A program made the position numbers and the translations under genes. The notes beneath the pieces are model-generated. The model was given only the letters and a program-made list of their open reading frames with translations, did no database searches and was not told where the DNA came from. Source: Mesorhizobium muleiense (GTDB lineage Bacteria; Pseudomonadota; Alphaproteobacteria; Rhizobiales; Rhizobiaceae). From it: 64,000 nt of DNA. Below are positions 16,942 through 24,552 of the stretch, piece after piece; within the stretch, counting starts at the first letter, position 1, and each line of letters begins with the position of its first letter. The stretch is from assembly GCF_900099905.1 (NCBI RefSeq), contig NZ_FNEE01000023.1, positions 30,252 to 94,251 of the forward strand, read 5' to 3'.

Positions 16942-17276
16942 TACAGGAACTTCTCGACGCGCTCGGCATCAAGGCGCCGGTGGTGGTCGCCGGCCTTTCC
17001 GGCGGGATTTTGCGAGCCCTGTCGCGCCACCGCTACAAGGTTCGCGAGATGGTGGCGTCGCCGATCTGCGGCGCGCTGGCGGCGGCCTACCTGACGCTCC
17101 CCGTGGTGCTCTATATCCGCGCCGGCCTGGCGATTCCAGCCAACGACGACACCACGACGCTGGCCGCGGCGTTCCTCATCGGCGTCTCGGCGATGTGGAT
17201 CTCGGACATCGTCTTCGAAGTGGTGGTCAGGCGGTTCAAGCCCGAGAAGGAGGAGTGGCCGGAGAAGGAGGAGTGA
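16938..17276 (+). CDS. holin-like phage membrane protein
   Basis: A 112-residue protein with three predicted membrane helices (around residues 12-30, 43-65 and 75-98), with the C-terminus charged (PEKEEWPEKEE). The three-helix topology and size fit class I holins that let endolysin reach the cell wall. ATG 16938 follows GGTGGAAG; an alternative ATG lies at 16920. It is the last gene of the phage module; the following gene is a host-type exported protein. The acidic tail is duplicated (EKEEWPEKEE). Confidence 0.65.
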   Translation: MIQELLDALGIKAPVVVAGLSGGILRALSRHRYKVREMVASPICGALAAAYLTLPVVLYIRAGLAIPANDDTTTLAAAFLIGVSAMWISDIVFEVVVRRFKPEKEEWPEKEE

Positions 17277-17397
17277 TCGCGGCTGACTTGTTGCGCCGCA
17301 GTATCACTCTTGCGGGAGACACTGGTAAAGGTGGGGTGAAGGTGCGGAACCACGGCCGAAGCTGCGCGTTAGGCACGACCTTTGCCGAGGATGCAGC

Positions 17398-17691
17398 ATG
17401 CCAGCTCGCCCAATCGTCGCGACAGCCGCAGCGATCCTGATCGCCGCCACAAGCATGGCTCACGCCCGGCCGGATACGCGCGCCATGACATGCGAACAGA
17501 CGCAGCTTCTGATCCAGAGCCGGCGCGCGGTGGTGCTGACCACCGGCCGCAACACCTATGACCGCTATGTCCGCCGGTTCGGCAATGAATGCGACTGGCC
17601 CGAAGTGCCTGTCGCCGCCTATGTCAGGACGCTTGACGGTCAATGCCGGGTCCACCGATGCGAGGAGCCGGTGTTCGATTTCCCGGACTAG
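17398..17691 (+). CDS. exported protein with four cysteines
   Basis: A 97-residue protein with a clear signal peptide (cleavage after AHA near residue 23). The mature domain has four cysteines (MTCEQTQ, NECDWP, GQCRVH, RCEEP), likely two disulfides in the periplasm. Small proteins of this CEQ...C pattern are widespread in rhizobia but lack a known role. It lies alone after the phage module, and is followed by a type B repeat. Confidence 0.75.
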   Translation: MPARPIVATAAAILIAATSMAHARPDTRAMTCEQTQLLIQSRRAVVLTTGRNTYDRYVRRFGNECDWPEVPVAAYVRTLDGQCRVHRCEEPVFDFPD

Positions 17692-17740
17692 TGGGGCTGA
17701 CGACTTCGTCAGCGTTGCGGGATGAGTGCCGAGGCCGAAG

Positions 17741-17900
17741 CTGCTGATCTCCCCCCTTGAGGGGGAGATGGCCGGCAGGCCAGAGGGGGGCGCCGCGCGT
17801 CGAGCGCCAACCTCCACTGTCGCAAGAGAGAAGGCCGCGCCCAGTCGAACCGACCCCCTCTGCCCTGCCGGGCATCTCCCCCTCAAGGGGGGAGGTCGCT
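17741..17900. repeat. dispersed palindromic repeat, type B
   Basis: Outer arms GATCTCCCCCCTTGAGGGGGAGAT and CATCTCCCCCTCAAGGGGGGAGGT are inverted with respect to each other. Inside them are GGCCGGCAGGCCAGAGGGGG and CCCCCTCTGCCCTGCCGGGC. It is related to the elements at 3415 and 9620. Confidence 0.8.
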
Positions 17901-18047
17901 CTAGAAGCCGAAGAACTGCCAGCCGATGAGGTAGCCAAGCGCGACGACCGCCAGGGGAAACAAGGCCGGCGCCAGCCGGCTCAGGGCGGAGTTGCTTGCC
18001 GGCTCCTTTGGGGCGCTTCTTTCGGCGTTTCCGAGGTTCTTGGTCAT
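17901..18047 (-). CDS. tiny single-helix membrane protein
   Basis: A 48-residue predicted protein, MTKNLGNAERSAPKEPASNS followed by a hydrophobic segment (LFPLAVVALGYLIGWQFFGF). The topology resembles small rhizobial membrane proteins. Its ribosome site is weak (GCGGA directly before ATG), and there are no paralogs here, so this is a tentative call. It ends against the type B repeat. Confidence 0.45.
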   Translation of the reverse strand: MTKNLGNAERSAPKEPASNSALSRLAPALFPLAVVALGYLIGWQFFGF

Positions 18048-18191
18048 TCCGCTATAGTAGCAATCGCTGATTAACGATTCCCCAACATGCCGCGCCGGCG
18101 CGATGGAGCCGGGCGGCTTGCTGCAGGCGGGAACCAATCGCCGCCAACCGGCTTTGGCAAAGAGGCGATCGTTCGCGCGGAGGCGTTCGAC

Positions 18192-18512
18192 ATGAAACCT
18201 TTCGCATTGCTGCCAATCACGCTGCTCGGCGCACTGGCGTTGGCGGCGCCGGTTGCCGCCCAGACGGATAACCAGACACAAGACCAGGCGCCTGCCGGCC
18301 ACTGCCAGGCGCAGCCGCAGAACGGCGAGCAGCAGCCGCCGCCCGTCAGCAACGGTGACAACAACAACCTGACCGATACTCTTGACCCCTGCAACGGCGT
18401 GCTGCTGCCGCCGCCGACCGGCGATCAGGGCGTGGCCGCACCGCCGCCGGACCAAGGCAGGACACCGGTGCTCAAGCCCGGCGAGGTCCCGGCGCAGCCG
18501 CCGAAACCATAG
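18192..18512 (+). CDS. exported proline-rich protein
   Basis: A 106-residue protein with a signal peptide (FALLPITLLGALALAAPVAAQ). The mature part is Gln/Asn/Pro-rich and looks disordered, with two Cys (GHCQAQ and DPCNG) 30 residues apart that may pair. It ends in PAQPPKP. Probably a periplasmic or surface protein of unknown role. It is in a run of small, unrelated host genes. Confidence 0.65.
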   Translation: MKPFALLPITLLGALALAAPVAAQTDNQTQDQAPAGHCQAQPQNGEQQPPPVSNGDNNNLTDTLDPCNGVLLPPPTGDQGVAAPPPDQGRTPVLKPGEVPAQPPKP

Positions 18513-18829
18513 ATTGGGGGCATTTGCCGGTCTCGCGCCTGACGTGCCGGCGCCGGCAGGGATTTTTTGCCGTAGGGAGCGGAACATTAGTTATCGCTGA
18601 ATGTTCTTTTCGAAGCAGTCGATATCACCCCCCTCCGGTATCGCTGCTGATCGGGCAAAACCGATCGGCCCGCGCGCTTGGGCGACCAAGATCGCGGGCC
18701 ACTGCCAGCCAACGCGGCGATCAATTAGTCGCCGCTCACGGAACAAGACGGTTTCGTCAAACGTTGGCTTTTGGGCTGAGTCGTCCCGACTGTGGACAGC
18801 AGAGCCCGCAAACCAGACAGGAGAAGACG
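18513..18829. other. intergenic region
   Basis: About 315 bases with no convincing gene. I saw no repeat or hairpin worth naming. It presumably carries the promoter of the DUF1236 gene. Confidence 0.4.
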
Positions 18830-19129
18830 ATGAAAATCCACCTTGTTCCTGCCGCCGCCGGGCTGGCTTTGCTGGCCGGTGTCGGCGTCGCCACCGCAGA
18901 CCAGGTGATTATCACGCCCGAGCAGCAGACGGTCGTCCGCCAATATGTGGAGAGGCACCCGCTGGCGTCGATCAGCCTCCTGGGCGTGGAACTCAACGTC
19001 GGTTCCACCTTGCCCGACACGGTTGAACTTCATGAGGTTCCCGACGTCGAATACAGATATGTAGTCGTCGACGATCGCACCGTGCTGGTCGATCCCGGCA
19101 CCCGCAGGATCGTGCAGGTCATCGACTGA
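18830..19129 (+). CDS. DUF1236 exported protein
   Basis: A 99-residue protein with a signal peptide (cleavage near TADQ) and one DUF1236 module: an ITPEQQTVVRQYV start, a VGSTLPDTVELHEVP middle, and a YVVVDDRTVLVDPGTRRIVQVI end. DUF1236 is a periplasmic domain common in Rhizobiales, of unknown function. ATG 18830 follows AGGAGAAG. Confidence 0.85.
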   Translation: MKIHLVPAAAGLALLAGVGVATADQVIITPEQQTVVRQYVERHPLASISLLGVELNVGSTLPDTVELHEVPDVEYRYVVVDDRTVLVDPGTRRIVQVID

Positions 19130-19232
19130 CCTTCACCCGCCGCTCTCCCGGGAAGACGCGGGAAGAGCGGCGGCTCGCCGGCAGGCAGCCGGCTGTCGAT
19201 CGTCTTCGTGGCGGGACGGAAGGAGCCATTCC

Positions 19233-19502
19233 ATGTTGCCGCATGTCGAATCACGCGATGTGGCCGCATCCGTCGACAAGCTGCTTGCCAAACGGGGCTC
19301 TGCCCTGTTGTCGATGAAGGCGTTGATTGCAGCCGTGCGTGAGCAAACCGGAACCGAGCGCTCGGACGCGGATCTGGCGGGGCTGATCACCAAAAAGGCG
19401 GCACTCCTCGGTCTCGCGGTCCTGTCCGATTTGGGCGGACCAGACTCAGGCCGACCCGATCTGGGCCGAAGCCCCCAAGACGCCGGTCGAAAATTCAGCT
19501 AG
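19233..19502 (+). CDS. hypothetical protein
   Basis: An 89-residue protein with GGAAGGA as its ribosome site. Residues 8-65 are helical (VAASVDKLLAKRGSALLSMK, then EQTGTERSDADLAGLITKKA), the pattern of a small helical domain. The tail is Gly/Asp/Pro-rich and probably disordered. No domain recognised. Confidence 0.6.
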   Translation: MLPHVESRDVAASVDKLLAKRGSALLSMKALIAAVREQTGTERSDADLAGLITKKAALLGLAVLSDLGGPDSGRPDLGRSPQDAGRKFS

Positions 19503-19539
19503 AAGTTGTCGCTCACCGATTTGAGCCGAGGAGGCAACA

Positions 19540-19776
19540 GTGACTGATAACAGGCAGGAACGCATTCGCCGGCGGGCTCACGCGATCTGGGAGCAGGCCG
19601 GCCGGCCCGACGGCGCGCATCAGCAGCACTGGGACCAGGCCGCGGCCGAGATCGACGGTGGTGGGGAAAGCGGACCCAAAGCCAAGACTGCTCGGCCAAA
19701 GGCGCCGGCTCGGCCGAAGGAGCCGGCGGCCGGCAAGCTGACCAGTTCAAAGACTGCCCGGCCGCGCAAGGGCTAG
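19540..19776 (+). CDS. DUF2934 protein
   Basis: A 78-residue protein starting with GTG after GAGGAG. Residues 5-38 match DUF2934 (ERIRRRAHAIWEQAGRPDG, then HWDQAAAEI), a short helical domain. The rest is a Lys/Pro/Ala tail with repeated KTARPK-like units. The function of DUF2934 is unknown; the tail could bind nucleic acid or acidic partners. Confidence 0.8.
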   Translation: MTDNRQERIRRRAHAIWEQAGRPDGAHQQHWDQAAAEIDGGGESGPKAKTARPKAPARPKEPAAGKLTSSKTARPRKG

Positions 19777-19801
19777 CCGCCATCTGATGTAGTGCTCTAC
19801 G

Positions 19802-19838
19802 GCGCCCCCCTCTGTCCCGGCAGGACAGAGGGGGGCGC
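19802..19838. terminator. perfect 15-bp hairpin between convergent genes
   Basis: GCGCCCCCCTCTGTC (19802-19816) pairs perfectly with GACAGAGGGGGGCGC (19824-19838) around a 7-base loop. It lies between the DUF2934 stop (+) and the stop of the exported protein (-). It may be a bidirectional terminator, or a remnant of a type B repeat, whose arm sequence it shares. No T run. Confidence 0.6.
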
Positions 19839-19933
19839 TTCGCTCTGCCCTCAAAGGTTTCGCACATAACGCTTCGGCCGCGGGACGAAGCACTGTCCCG
19901 CGGCCGAAGCGCTGGTCCCGAAATCGATCTCGG

Positions 19934-20272
19934 CTACTGGCCGCAGTGCCTGTCGTTGACGGTGGGTGAAACCGTGCCGGGAGCCTTGTGCGTGGCATCA
20001 GGCATCGCGCCCTGCGGGCTTGGCGGGCAGTTCCGGTCGGCATTGGAATTCGTGCCGTCGGGGCCCGCAATGATGCTGCCGGTAATCCCGGTATCGACCG
20101 TATCCGGCTCAGCCAGGGTCGGATCGACCGGGGCCGGGTCGATGACGACGCTCCTGCCGCTGCCGGGAGCCATGCCAGCCTCTGTGTCGGCTGGGTCGGC
20201 TGTGCTCTGGGCCATCGCAGAGGTGGCCAAGCCGGCGGCGAGCACGGACGCCGCGAGTAACTTCGTAAGCAT
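19934..20272 (-). CDS. exported hypothetical protein
   Basis: A 112-residue protein with a signal peptide (LLAASVLAAGLATSAMAQ) and a ribosome site GGAGG. The mature part is Asp/Pro/Thr-rich, with two Cys (NCPPSP and RHCGQ). The segment VDTGITGSIIAGPDGTNS is the only likely ordered stretch. Function unknown. Confidence 0.65.
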   Translation of the reverse strand: MLTKLLAASVLAAGLATSAMAQSTADPADTEAGMAPGSGRSVVIDPAPVDPTLAEPDTVDTGITGSIIAGPDGTNSNADRNCPPSPQGAMPDATHKAPGTVSPTVNDRHCGQ

Positions 20273-20380
20273 GGTTTGCCTCCATTTGTCTCCATTTTTT
20301 CGGTCGTCGCCGCATCGCGACTACAGAAAAAACCGCTCGGGGGTGGTGAAGGTTCCCATAAAATTCCAGCCTGCGACGAG

Positions 20381-20475
20381 CCGTCGTGGTCAGGAGGGGC
20401 CGTCGTGACCAGGAGGGGCCGTCGTGACCAGCAGGGCCCGTGGTGATCGGGAGGGGCCGTCGCGACCAGCAGGGC
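20381..20475. repeat. five 19-bp tandem repeats upstream of the GntR operon
   Basis: Five adjacent 19-base units, consensus CCGTCGTGACCAGGAGGGG, starting at 20381, 20400, 20419, 20438 and 20457. Copies 1 and 2 are nearly identical; the others vary at a few bases. They lie 110-200 bases before the GntR start, upstream of a TTGACA box. They are not in a gene. Confidence 0.85.
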
Positions 20476-20523
20476 AATCTTGCCTGGGATTCCGGGAACC
20501 CAAAGTGCGCCGGCCGCGAGCCG

Positions 20524-20582
20524 TTGACATGACTTGGCTTATCGCGATATTGAACAGGACTATACAGGTTTACTGAACAGGT
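20524..20582 (+). promoter_or_regulatory. putative promoter/operator of the GntR operon
   Basis: TTGACA at 20524-20529 is a strong -35 match; an AT-rich -10 region follows near 20547. Just downstream, TGAACAGG occurs twice (near 20551 and 20573), with CTATACAGG between them. These repeats could be operator sites for the encoded regulator. Assignment is by motif only. Confidence 0.4.
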
Positions 20583-20587
20583 ATTCC

Positions 20588-21313
20588 ATGGCGCGTCGCA
20601 CGACCCTGTCGTCTCCCGGAACCGGCAAGCCGGAACGGATCGCCACCGTTCTCGAGCACGAGATCCGCTCCGGCGTGCTCGGCTTCGGCGACCGCCTGCA
20701 GAGCGAGAACGAGCTTGTCCAGCGCTTCTCCGTCAGCCGCAACACCATCCGCAAGGGTCTCGAGGAACTGTCGAGCCGCGGACTGATCACCACCAAGGTC
20801 GGCATCGGCTCGTTCGTCACCTTCGACGGCATGCCGGTCGACGATGCCGTCGGCTGGTCGCGGGCGCTGGCCAATGCCGGCGCCAATGCCGAGACGCGCA
20901 CGCTCAGGCTCGAAGTCATGCAGGATGGCGAGCTCGCCGCCAGGCTCGGCGTCGAAAGCCCGTTCTTCATCGCCGTCGACCGGGTGCGCTCAAACGCCGA
21001 TGACGGCCACGCCATCTCGATCGAGCGCAGCCGCCTGCCGCTGTCGCCCGAACTGGAGGACGTGCCGCTGCGCGGCCTGCGCGAGGGATCGCTGCACCAG
21101 ACGTTGCGCGGCGCGGGTCTTGTCCCCGATCACGGCGAGGAGTGGGTCGATATCGAGATGCTGAGCGCTAAGGACGCGGCCATTCTCGACTGCGCGCCGG
21201 GCGCGCCGTTCCTGCGCACGCGGCGCCTGACGCGCGCCGCCGACGGCCGCGCCATCGAATATGTCACCAGCCTGCTCAATCCGGCGCATTTCGCGCTTCA
21301 CCTGGAGTTCTGA
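20588..21313 (+). CDS. GntR-family regulator (HutC/UTRA type)
   Basis: A 241-residue transcription factor. Residues 10-75 form the winged helix (EHEIRSGVLGFGDRLQSENELVQRFSVSRNTIRKGLEELSSRGL; only part cited as motif). Residues 90-240 look like a UTRA ligand-binding domain with the IEYVTSLLNPAHFALHLEF ending typical of HutC-type. Such proteins usually repress the operon that follows until a catabolite binds. It starts the operon and lies 2 bases before the ADP-ribosylglycohydrolase gene. ATG 20588 was chosen because upstream codons are poor and it begins a typical MARRT start. Confidence 0.85.
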   Translation: MARRTTLSSPGTGKPERIATVLEHEIRSGVLGFGDRLQSENELVQRFSVSRNTIRKGLEELSSRGLITTKVGIGSFVTFDGMPVDDAVGWSRALANAGANAETRTLRLEVMQDGELAARLGVESPFFIAVDRVRSNADDGHAISIERSRLPLSPELEDVPLRGLREGSLHQTLRGAGLVPDHGEEWVDIEMLSAKDAAILDCAPGAPFLRTRRLTRAADGRAIEYVTSLLNPAHFALHLEF

Positions 21314-21315
21314 GC

Positions 21316-22350
21316 GTGGAGATGGCCGCGGCGATCGACCGGGCGATGGGTGCGCTTGTCGGCGGGGCGCTGGGCGATGCGCTCGGCATGCCGACGCAGC
21401 TTTTGTCGCCGGCCCGCATCGCCGAGCTCTACGGTCCTGTCGAGGGTTTCGTCGCGCCCGCCGCCGACCATCCGGTGTCGAAGGGCCTGGCTGCCGGCAC
21501 CGTCACCGACGACACCGAACAGGCGCTGCTGCTCGGCCGCATCCTGGTTGCTTCAGGCGACGGCTTCGACCACACGCGCTGGGTCAAGGCGCTGCTCGAC
21601 TGGGAGCGCGAGGTCAAGGCGCGCGGCAGCTACGATCTGCTCGGACCGTCGACCAAGCGCGCCATCGACGCCATCAATGACGGCGTGCCGGCCGAGGAGG
21701 CAGGGCGCAGCGGCGACACCAATGGCGCGGCGATGCGCATCGCGCCGGTCGGCATCATGATGCCGCCGGAGCCGCTCGACGCGCTGGTCGCCAAGGTTGC
21801 GGAAACCTGCCGGGCGACGCACAACACCTCGATCGCCATTGCCGCGGCGGCTGCCGTTGCCGCTGCCGTCAGCTGTGGCGTTGCCGGCGGCGATTGGCGC
21901 GCCGCCTCGGATCGCGCGGTCGTGGCGGCAAGGCAGGGCGCAGAACGCGGTCATTGGACGACCGGCGGCGATATCGCCGCGCGCATCGACTGGGCGAGGG
22001 GCCTGGTTCGCGGCAAGGCCGTCACCGACGGCATCCGGCTGATCGTCGACCTGGTCGGCACCGGCGTCGCCAGCCAGGAATCGGTTCCGGCGGCCTTCGC
22101 GGTGCTGGAAATCGCCGGCGGCGATCCCTGGCAGGCGGCCGTCATCAGCGCCAATCTCGGCGGCGACACCGACACGATCGGCGCCATCGCGGCCGGCATG
22201 GCAGGCGCCTGCGCCGGCTTTCGCCGATTGCCAAGGGAATACATCGCCCGGCTCAAGGGCCTCGACATCGCTCAGGTGCGCGGGCTCGCCGCCGACCTGG
22301 TCGCGGCGCGGATGGCGAAAAGTGGTTCAGGCAAGGACGCGGCGGCATGA
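21316..22350 (+). CDS. ADP-ribosylglycohydrolase family protein
   Basis: A 344-residue protein that matches the ADP-ribosylglycohydrolase (ARH/DraG) fold. Visible motifs are GALGDALGMP at about 17, TVTDDTEQALL at about 64 (metal ligands), SGDTNGAAMRIAPVG at about 133, THNTS at about 170, and GGDTDTIGAIAAGM near 279 (metal ligands). The family removes ADP-ribose from proteins or small molecules, or cleaves N-ribosyl bonds. GTG 21316 with GGAG 8 bases upstream is the best start; ATG 21322 lies just inside. Its neighbour is a sugar kinase, so the released sugar is probably phosphorylated next. The true substrate is unknown. Confidence 0.85.
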   Translation: MEMAAAIDRAMGALVGGALGDALGMPTQLLSPARIAELYGPVEGFVAPAADHPVSKGLAAGTVTDDTEQALLLGRILVASGDGFDHTRWVKALLDWEREVKARGSYDLLGPSTKRAIDAINDGVPAEEAGRSGDTNGAAMRIAPVGIMMPPEPLDALVAKVAETCRATHNTSIAIAAAAAVAAAVSCGVAGGDWRAASDRAVVAARQGAERGHWTTGGDIAARIDWARGLVRGKAVTDGIRLIVDLVGTGVASQESVPAAFAVLEIAGGDPWQAAVISANLGGDTDTIGAIAAGMAGACAGFRRLPREYIARLKGLDIAQVRGLAADLVAARMAKSGSGKDAAA

Positions 22351-22430
22351 GCGGAGCTCAGCCTGACATGAGCGGAGCTCAGCCCGGCATGAGCGGAGCT
22401 CAGCCTGACATGAGCGGAGCTCAGCCTGAC
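22347..22430 (+). repeat. four 21-bp repeats, each holding a start codon and ribosome site
   Basis: ATGAGCGGAGCTCAGCCTGAC and near-identical copies begin at 22347, 22368, 22389 and 22410; the next ATG, at 22431, opens the conserved kinase. Copy 2 has C in place of T in the CCTGAC segment (CCCGGC). Each unit carries GGAG about 12-14 bases before the next ATG. If translated it adds MSGAQPD four times. Confidence 0.9.
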
Positions 22431-23411
22431 ATGAGCCGGCGTCTTGTCCATGTCGGCAGCGCGGTGGTCGACCATGTCTACCGCATCGACGCCCTGCCTG
22501 AGCCCGGCACCGAAAAGACCGCATCGAGTTATGCCCAGGTCGCCGGCGGCGGCTTCAACATGATGGTCGCGGCCAGCCGCACCGGCATGAAGGTCGTCTT
22601 CGGCGGCCAGCTCGGCAGTGGACCGAATGGCGACTTCCTGCGCACCGCCTTTGCCGCCGAGGGCATCGCAACGCTGACCCCGCCATCACCTGACATGGAC
22701 AGCGGCAATTGCGTCGCCATGATCAGCGGTGACGCTGAGCGCACCTTCGTGTCATGGCCTGGCGCCGAGAGTGTGCTCAGCCTCGGCATGATGGCGCCTG
22801 TCTGCGTTGCGCCTGATGATTGGGTGTTCGCCTCCGGCTATACGCTGAGCTATCCCGGCAGCCGCGACGCGCTGGCCGACTGGATCGAGGCGCTGCCGGC
22901 GGAGATCCCCCTGGTCTTCGATCCGACGCCGGTCGTCTCGGAGATTCCGCGCGCCATTCTCGACCGGGTGCTGGCGCGCACAAGCTGGCTGAGCTGCAAC
23001 ACAACGGAAGCGGCCGAGATCGCCGGCCGCGGCGATGTCGAGGCCGTTGCTGCCCGGCTGCTGGCCAGTCACTGCCCGAACGCCGAGGCGGTCGTCATCC
23101 GCGCCGGAGCAAAAGGTTGTTTCGTGCGGCTGGCGGATGGCGGCGCCAAGGCCATACAAGGTTTCAACGTCGCCGCCGTCGATACCAACGGCGCCGGCGA
23201 CACGCATATCGGCGCCTTCGTCAGCGCGCTGTCACGCGGCGTGCCGCCGTTCGGAGCGGCGGGCTACGCCAATGCGGCGGCAGCGCTCTCGGTCACCCGC
23301 CATGGCGGGTCGTCGGCGCCGACCGCCCACGAGATCCAGACCTTCCTCAGCCATGACGATCAATCCGTGCATGGCGGCAGGCAAGAGGCCCATTTCCGAC
23401 AGCAAAAATGA
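22347..23411 (+). CDS. PfkB-family sugar kinase
   Basis: A carbohydrate kinase, 354 residues from the first ATG or 326 residues from the ATG at 22431, where homology is expected to start (MSRRLVHVGSAVVDHVYRID). PfkB motifs are present: GGGFNMMVAASRTG in the N-terminal sugar-binding part and DTNGAGDTHIGAF in the C-terminal part, with the catalytic base Asp in GAGD. The family transfers phosphate from ATP to a sugar or nucleoside. Coupling to the upstream glycohydrolase by ATGA overlap suggests phosphorylation of the released sugar (ribose-like). The N-terminal heptapeptide repeats are described separately. Confidence 0.85.
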   Translation: MSGAQPDMSGAQPGMSGAQPDMSGAQPDMSRRLVHVGSAVVDHVYRIDALPEPGTEKTASSYAQVAGGGFNMMVAASRTGMKVVFGGQLGSGPNGDFLRTAFAAEGIATLTPPSPDMDSGNCVAMISGDAERTFVSWPGAESVLSLGMMAPVCVAPDDWVFASGYTLSYPGSRDALADWIEALPAEIPLVFDPTPVVSEIPRAILDRVLARTSWLSCNTTEAAEIAGRGDVEAVAARLLASHCPNAEAVVIRAGAKGCFVRLADGGAKAIQGFNVAAVDTNGAGDTHIGAFVSALSRGVPPFGAAGYANAAAALSVTRHGGSSAPTAHEIQTFLSHDDQSVHGGRQEAHFRQQK

Positions 23412-23455
23412 CTTAAACAAGCTCGCCAACCGGGCAAACAATGAGAGGAACGAAC

Positions 23456-24511
23456 ATGCGCATGCCCAAACTGACTGCTTTTCTGATGGCAACCGCCGTC
23501 TTCGCTTCCGCACTGGTCGCCAGCGCCGACGAGGTGCATGTGCTCAACTGGAAGGGCTACGGCGCCGACGAGCCCTGGGCCATCGCCGCCTTCGAGAAGG
23601 CGACCGGCAACAAGGTCGTCAACGACTTCTTCAATTCCGAACAGGAAATGCTGACCAAGCTCAGGACCAATCCCGGCCTCTACGACGTCGTCATGATCAA
23701 CGCCGCCTTCAACGACCAGGCGATGGCGGAAAAGCTGATCCAGCCGATCGACGTCTCGAAAATCCCCAACTATGCCGACATCAGCGCGGACAAGGCAGGC
23801 TCGCCGATGCTCGCCCGCGATGGCAAGGTCTATGGCGTGCCATGGGTGTGGGGCTTGACCGCGCTCGCCATCAACGAGAAAGCCTTCGAGACGCCGCCGA
23901 CCAGCATCGCCGAGATGTGGAACGAGGCGCATAAGGGCCGCGTCACCATCCGCGACGACGCGGTCGAGGCGGTCCAGTTCGGCGCCATCGCCACCGGCCA
24001 GAACATCAACGACATCAAGGATATGGAAGCGGTCAAGGCGAAGCTGACCTCGCTGATGCCGCAGATCAAGACGTTCTGGAGCTCGGAAAACGACTGGAAC
24101 CAGATGGTCGCCTCCAACCAGATCGACATCGGCACTTATTGGAGCGGTTCGGCCGACCGCGCCAAGACGCATTTCAAGCTGCCGGTGTCGCTGGTCATCC
24201 CCAGGGAAGGCGCCGTCGCCTGGCTCGACGCCTTTTCCATTCCGGTCGGCGCCAAGAATGTCGCCGGCGCCGAGGCCTTCATCAACACCATGATCGACCC
24301 GAAATTCTACGTCGAATGGGTCACCAAGGTCGGCGCGCCGGTGTCGGCCAACGCCAAGGCGGTCGCCGCCCTTCCCGAAGACGCCTTCAACCGCAAGGTG
24401 ATGGGCGACCCCGGCGTCGCCAAGCGCATCCAGTTCCAGGCGCCGATCAGCGACGCGCAGCGCGAGGCCTATCTGGCGCTGTGGCAGGAACTCAAGGTCA
24501 ATGTGAAGTAA
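23456..24511 (+). CDS. ABC importer solute-binding protein (PotD-like)
   Basis: A 351-residue periplasmic binding protein with an N-terminal signal peptide (LTAFLMATAVFASALVASADE, from residue 6). The mature protein begins VHVLNWKGYGADEPWAIAAFEKATG, the hallmark of the spermidine/putrescine-type cluster. GVPWVWGLTALAINE and WSGSADRAK are further family stretches. Length is typical. ATG 23456 follows GAGAGGAA. The ligand may be a polyamine or another cationic or amide compound; the neighbouring enzymes suggest something else, such as a ribosyl derivative. Confidence 0.85.
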   Translation: MRMPKLTAFLMATAVFASALVASADEVHVLNWKGYGADEPWAIAAFEKATGNKVVNDFFNSEQEMLTKLRTNPGLYDVVMINAAFNDQAMAEKLIQPIDVSKIPNYADISADKAGSPMLARDGKVYGVPWVWGLTALAINEKAFETPPTSIAEMWNEAHKGRVTIRDDAVEAVQFGAIATGQNINDIKDMEAVKAKLTSLMPQIKTFWSSENDWNQMVASNQIDIGTYWSGSADRAKTHFKLPVSLVIPREGAVAWLDAFSIPVGAKNVAGAEAFINTMIDPKFYVEWVTKVGAPVSANAKAVAALPEDAFNRKVMGDPGVAKRIQFQAPISDAQREAYLALWQELKVNVK

Positions 24512-24552
24512 CGGGCGGGGTGAAGTAACGGCAAGCTTTTCGGGAGGAACAT

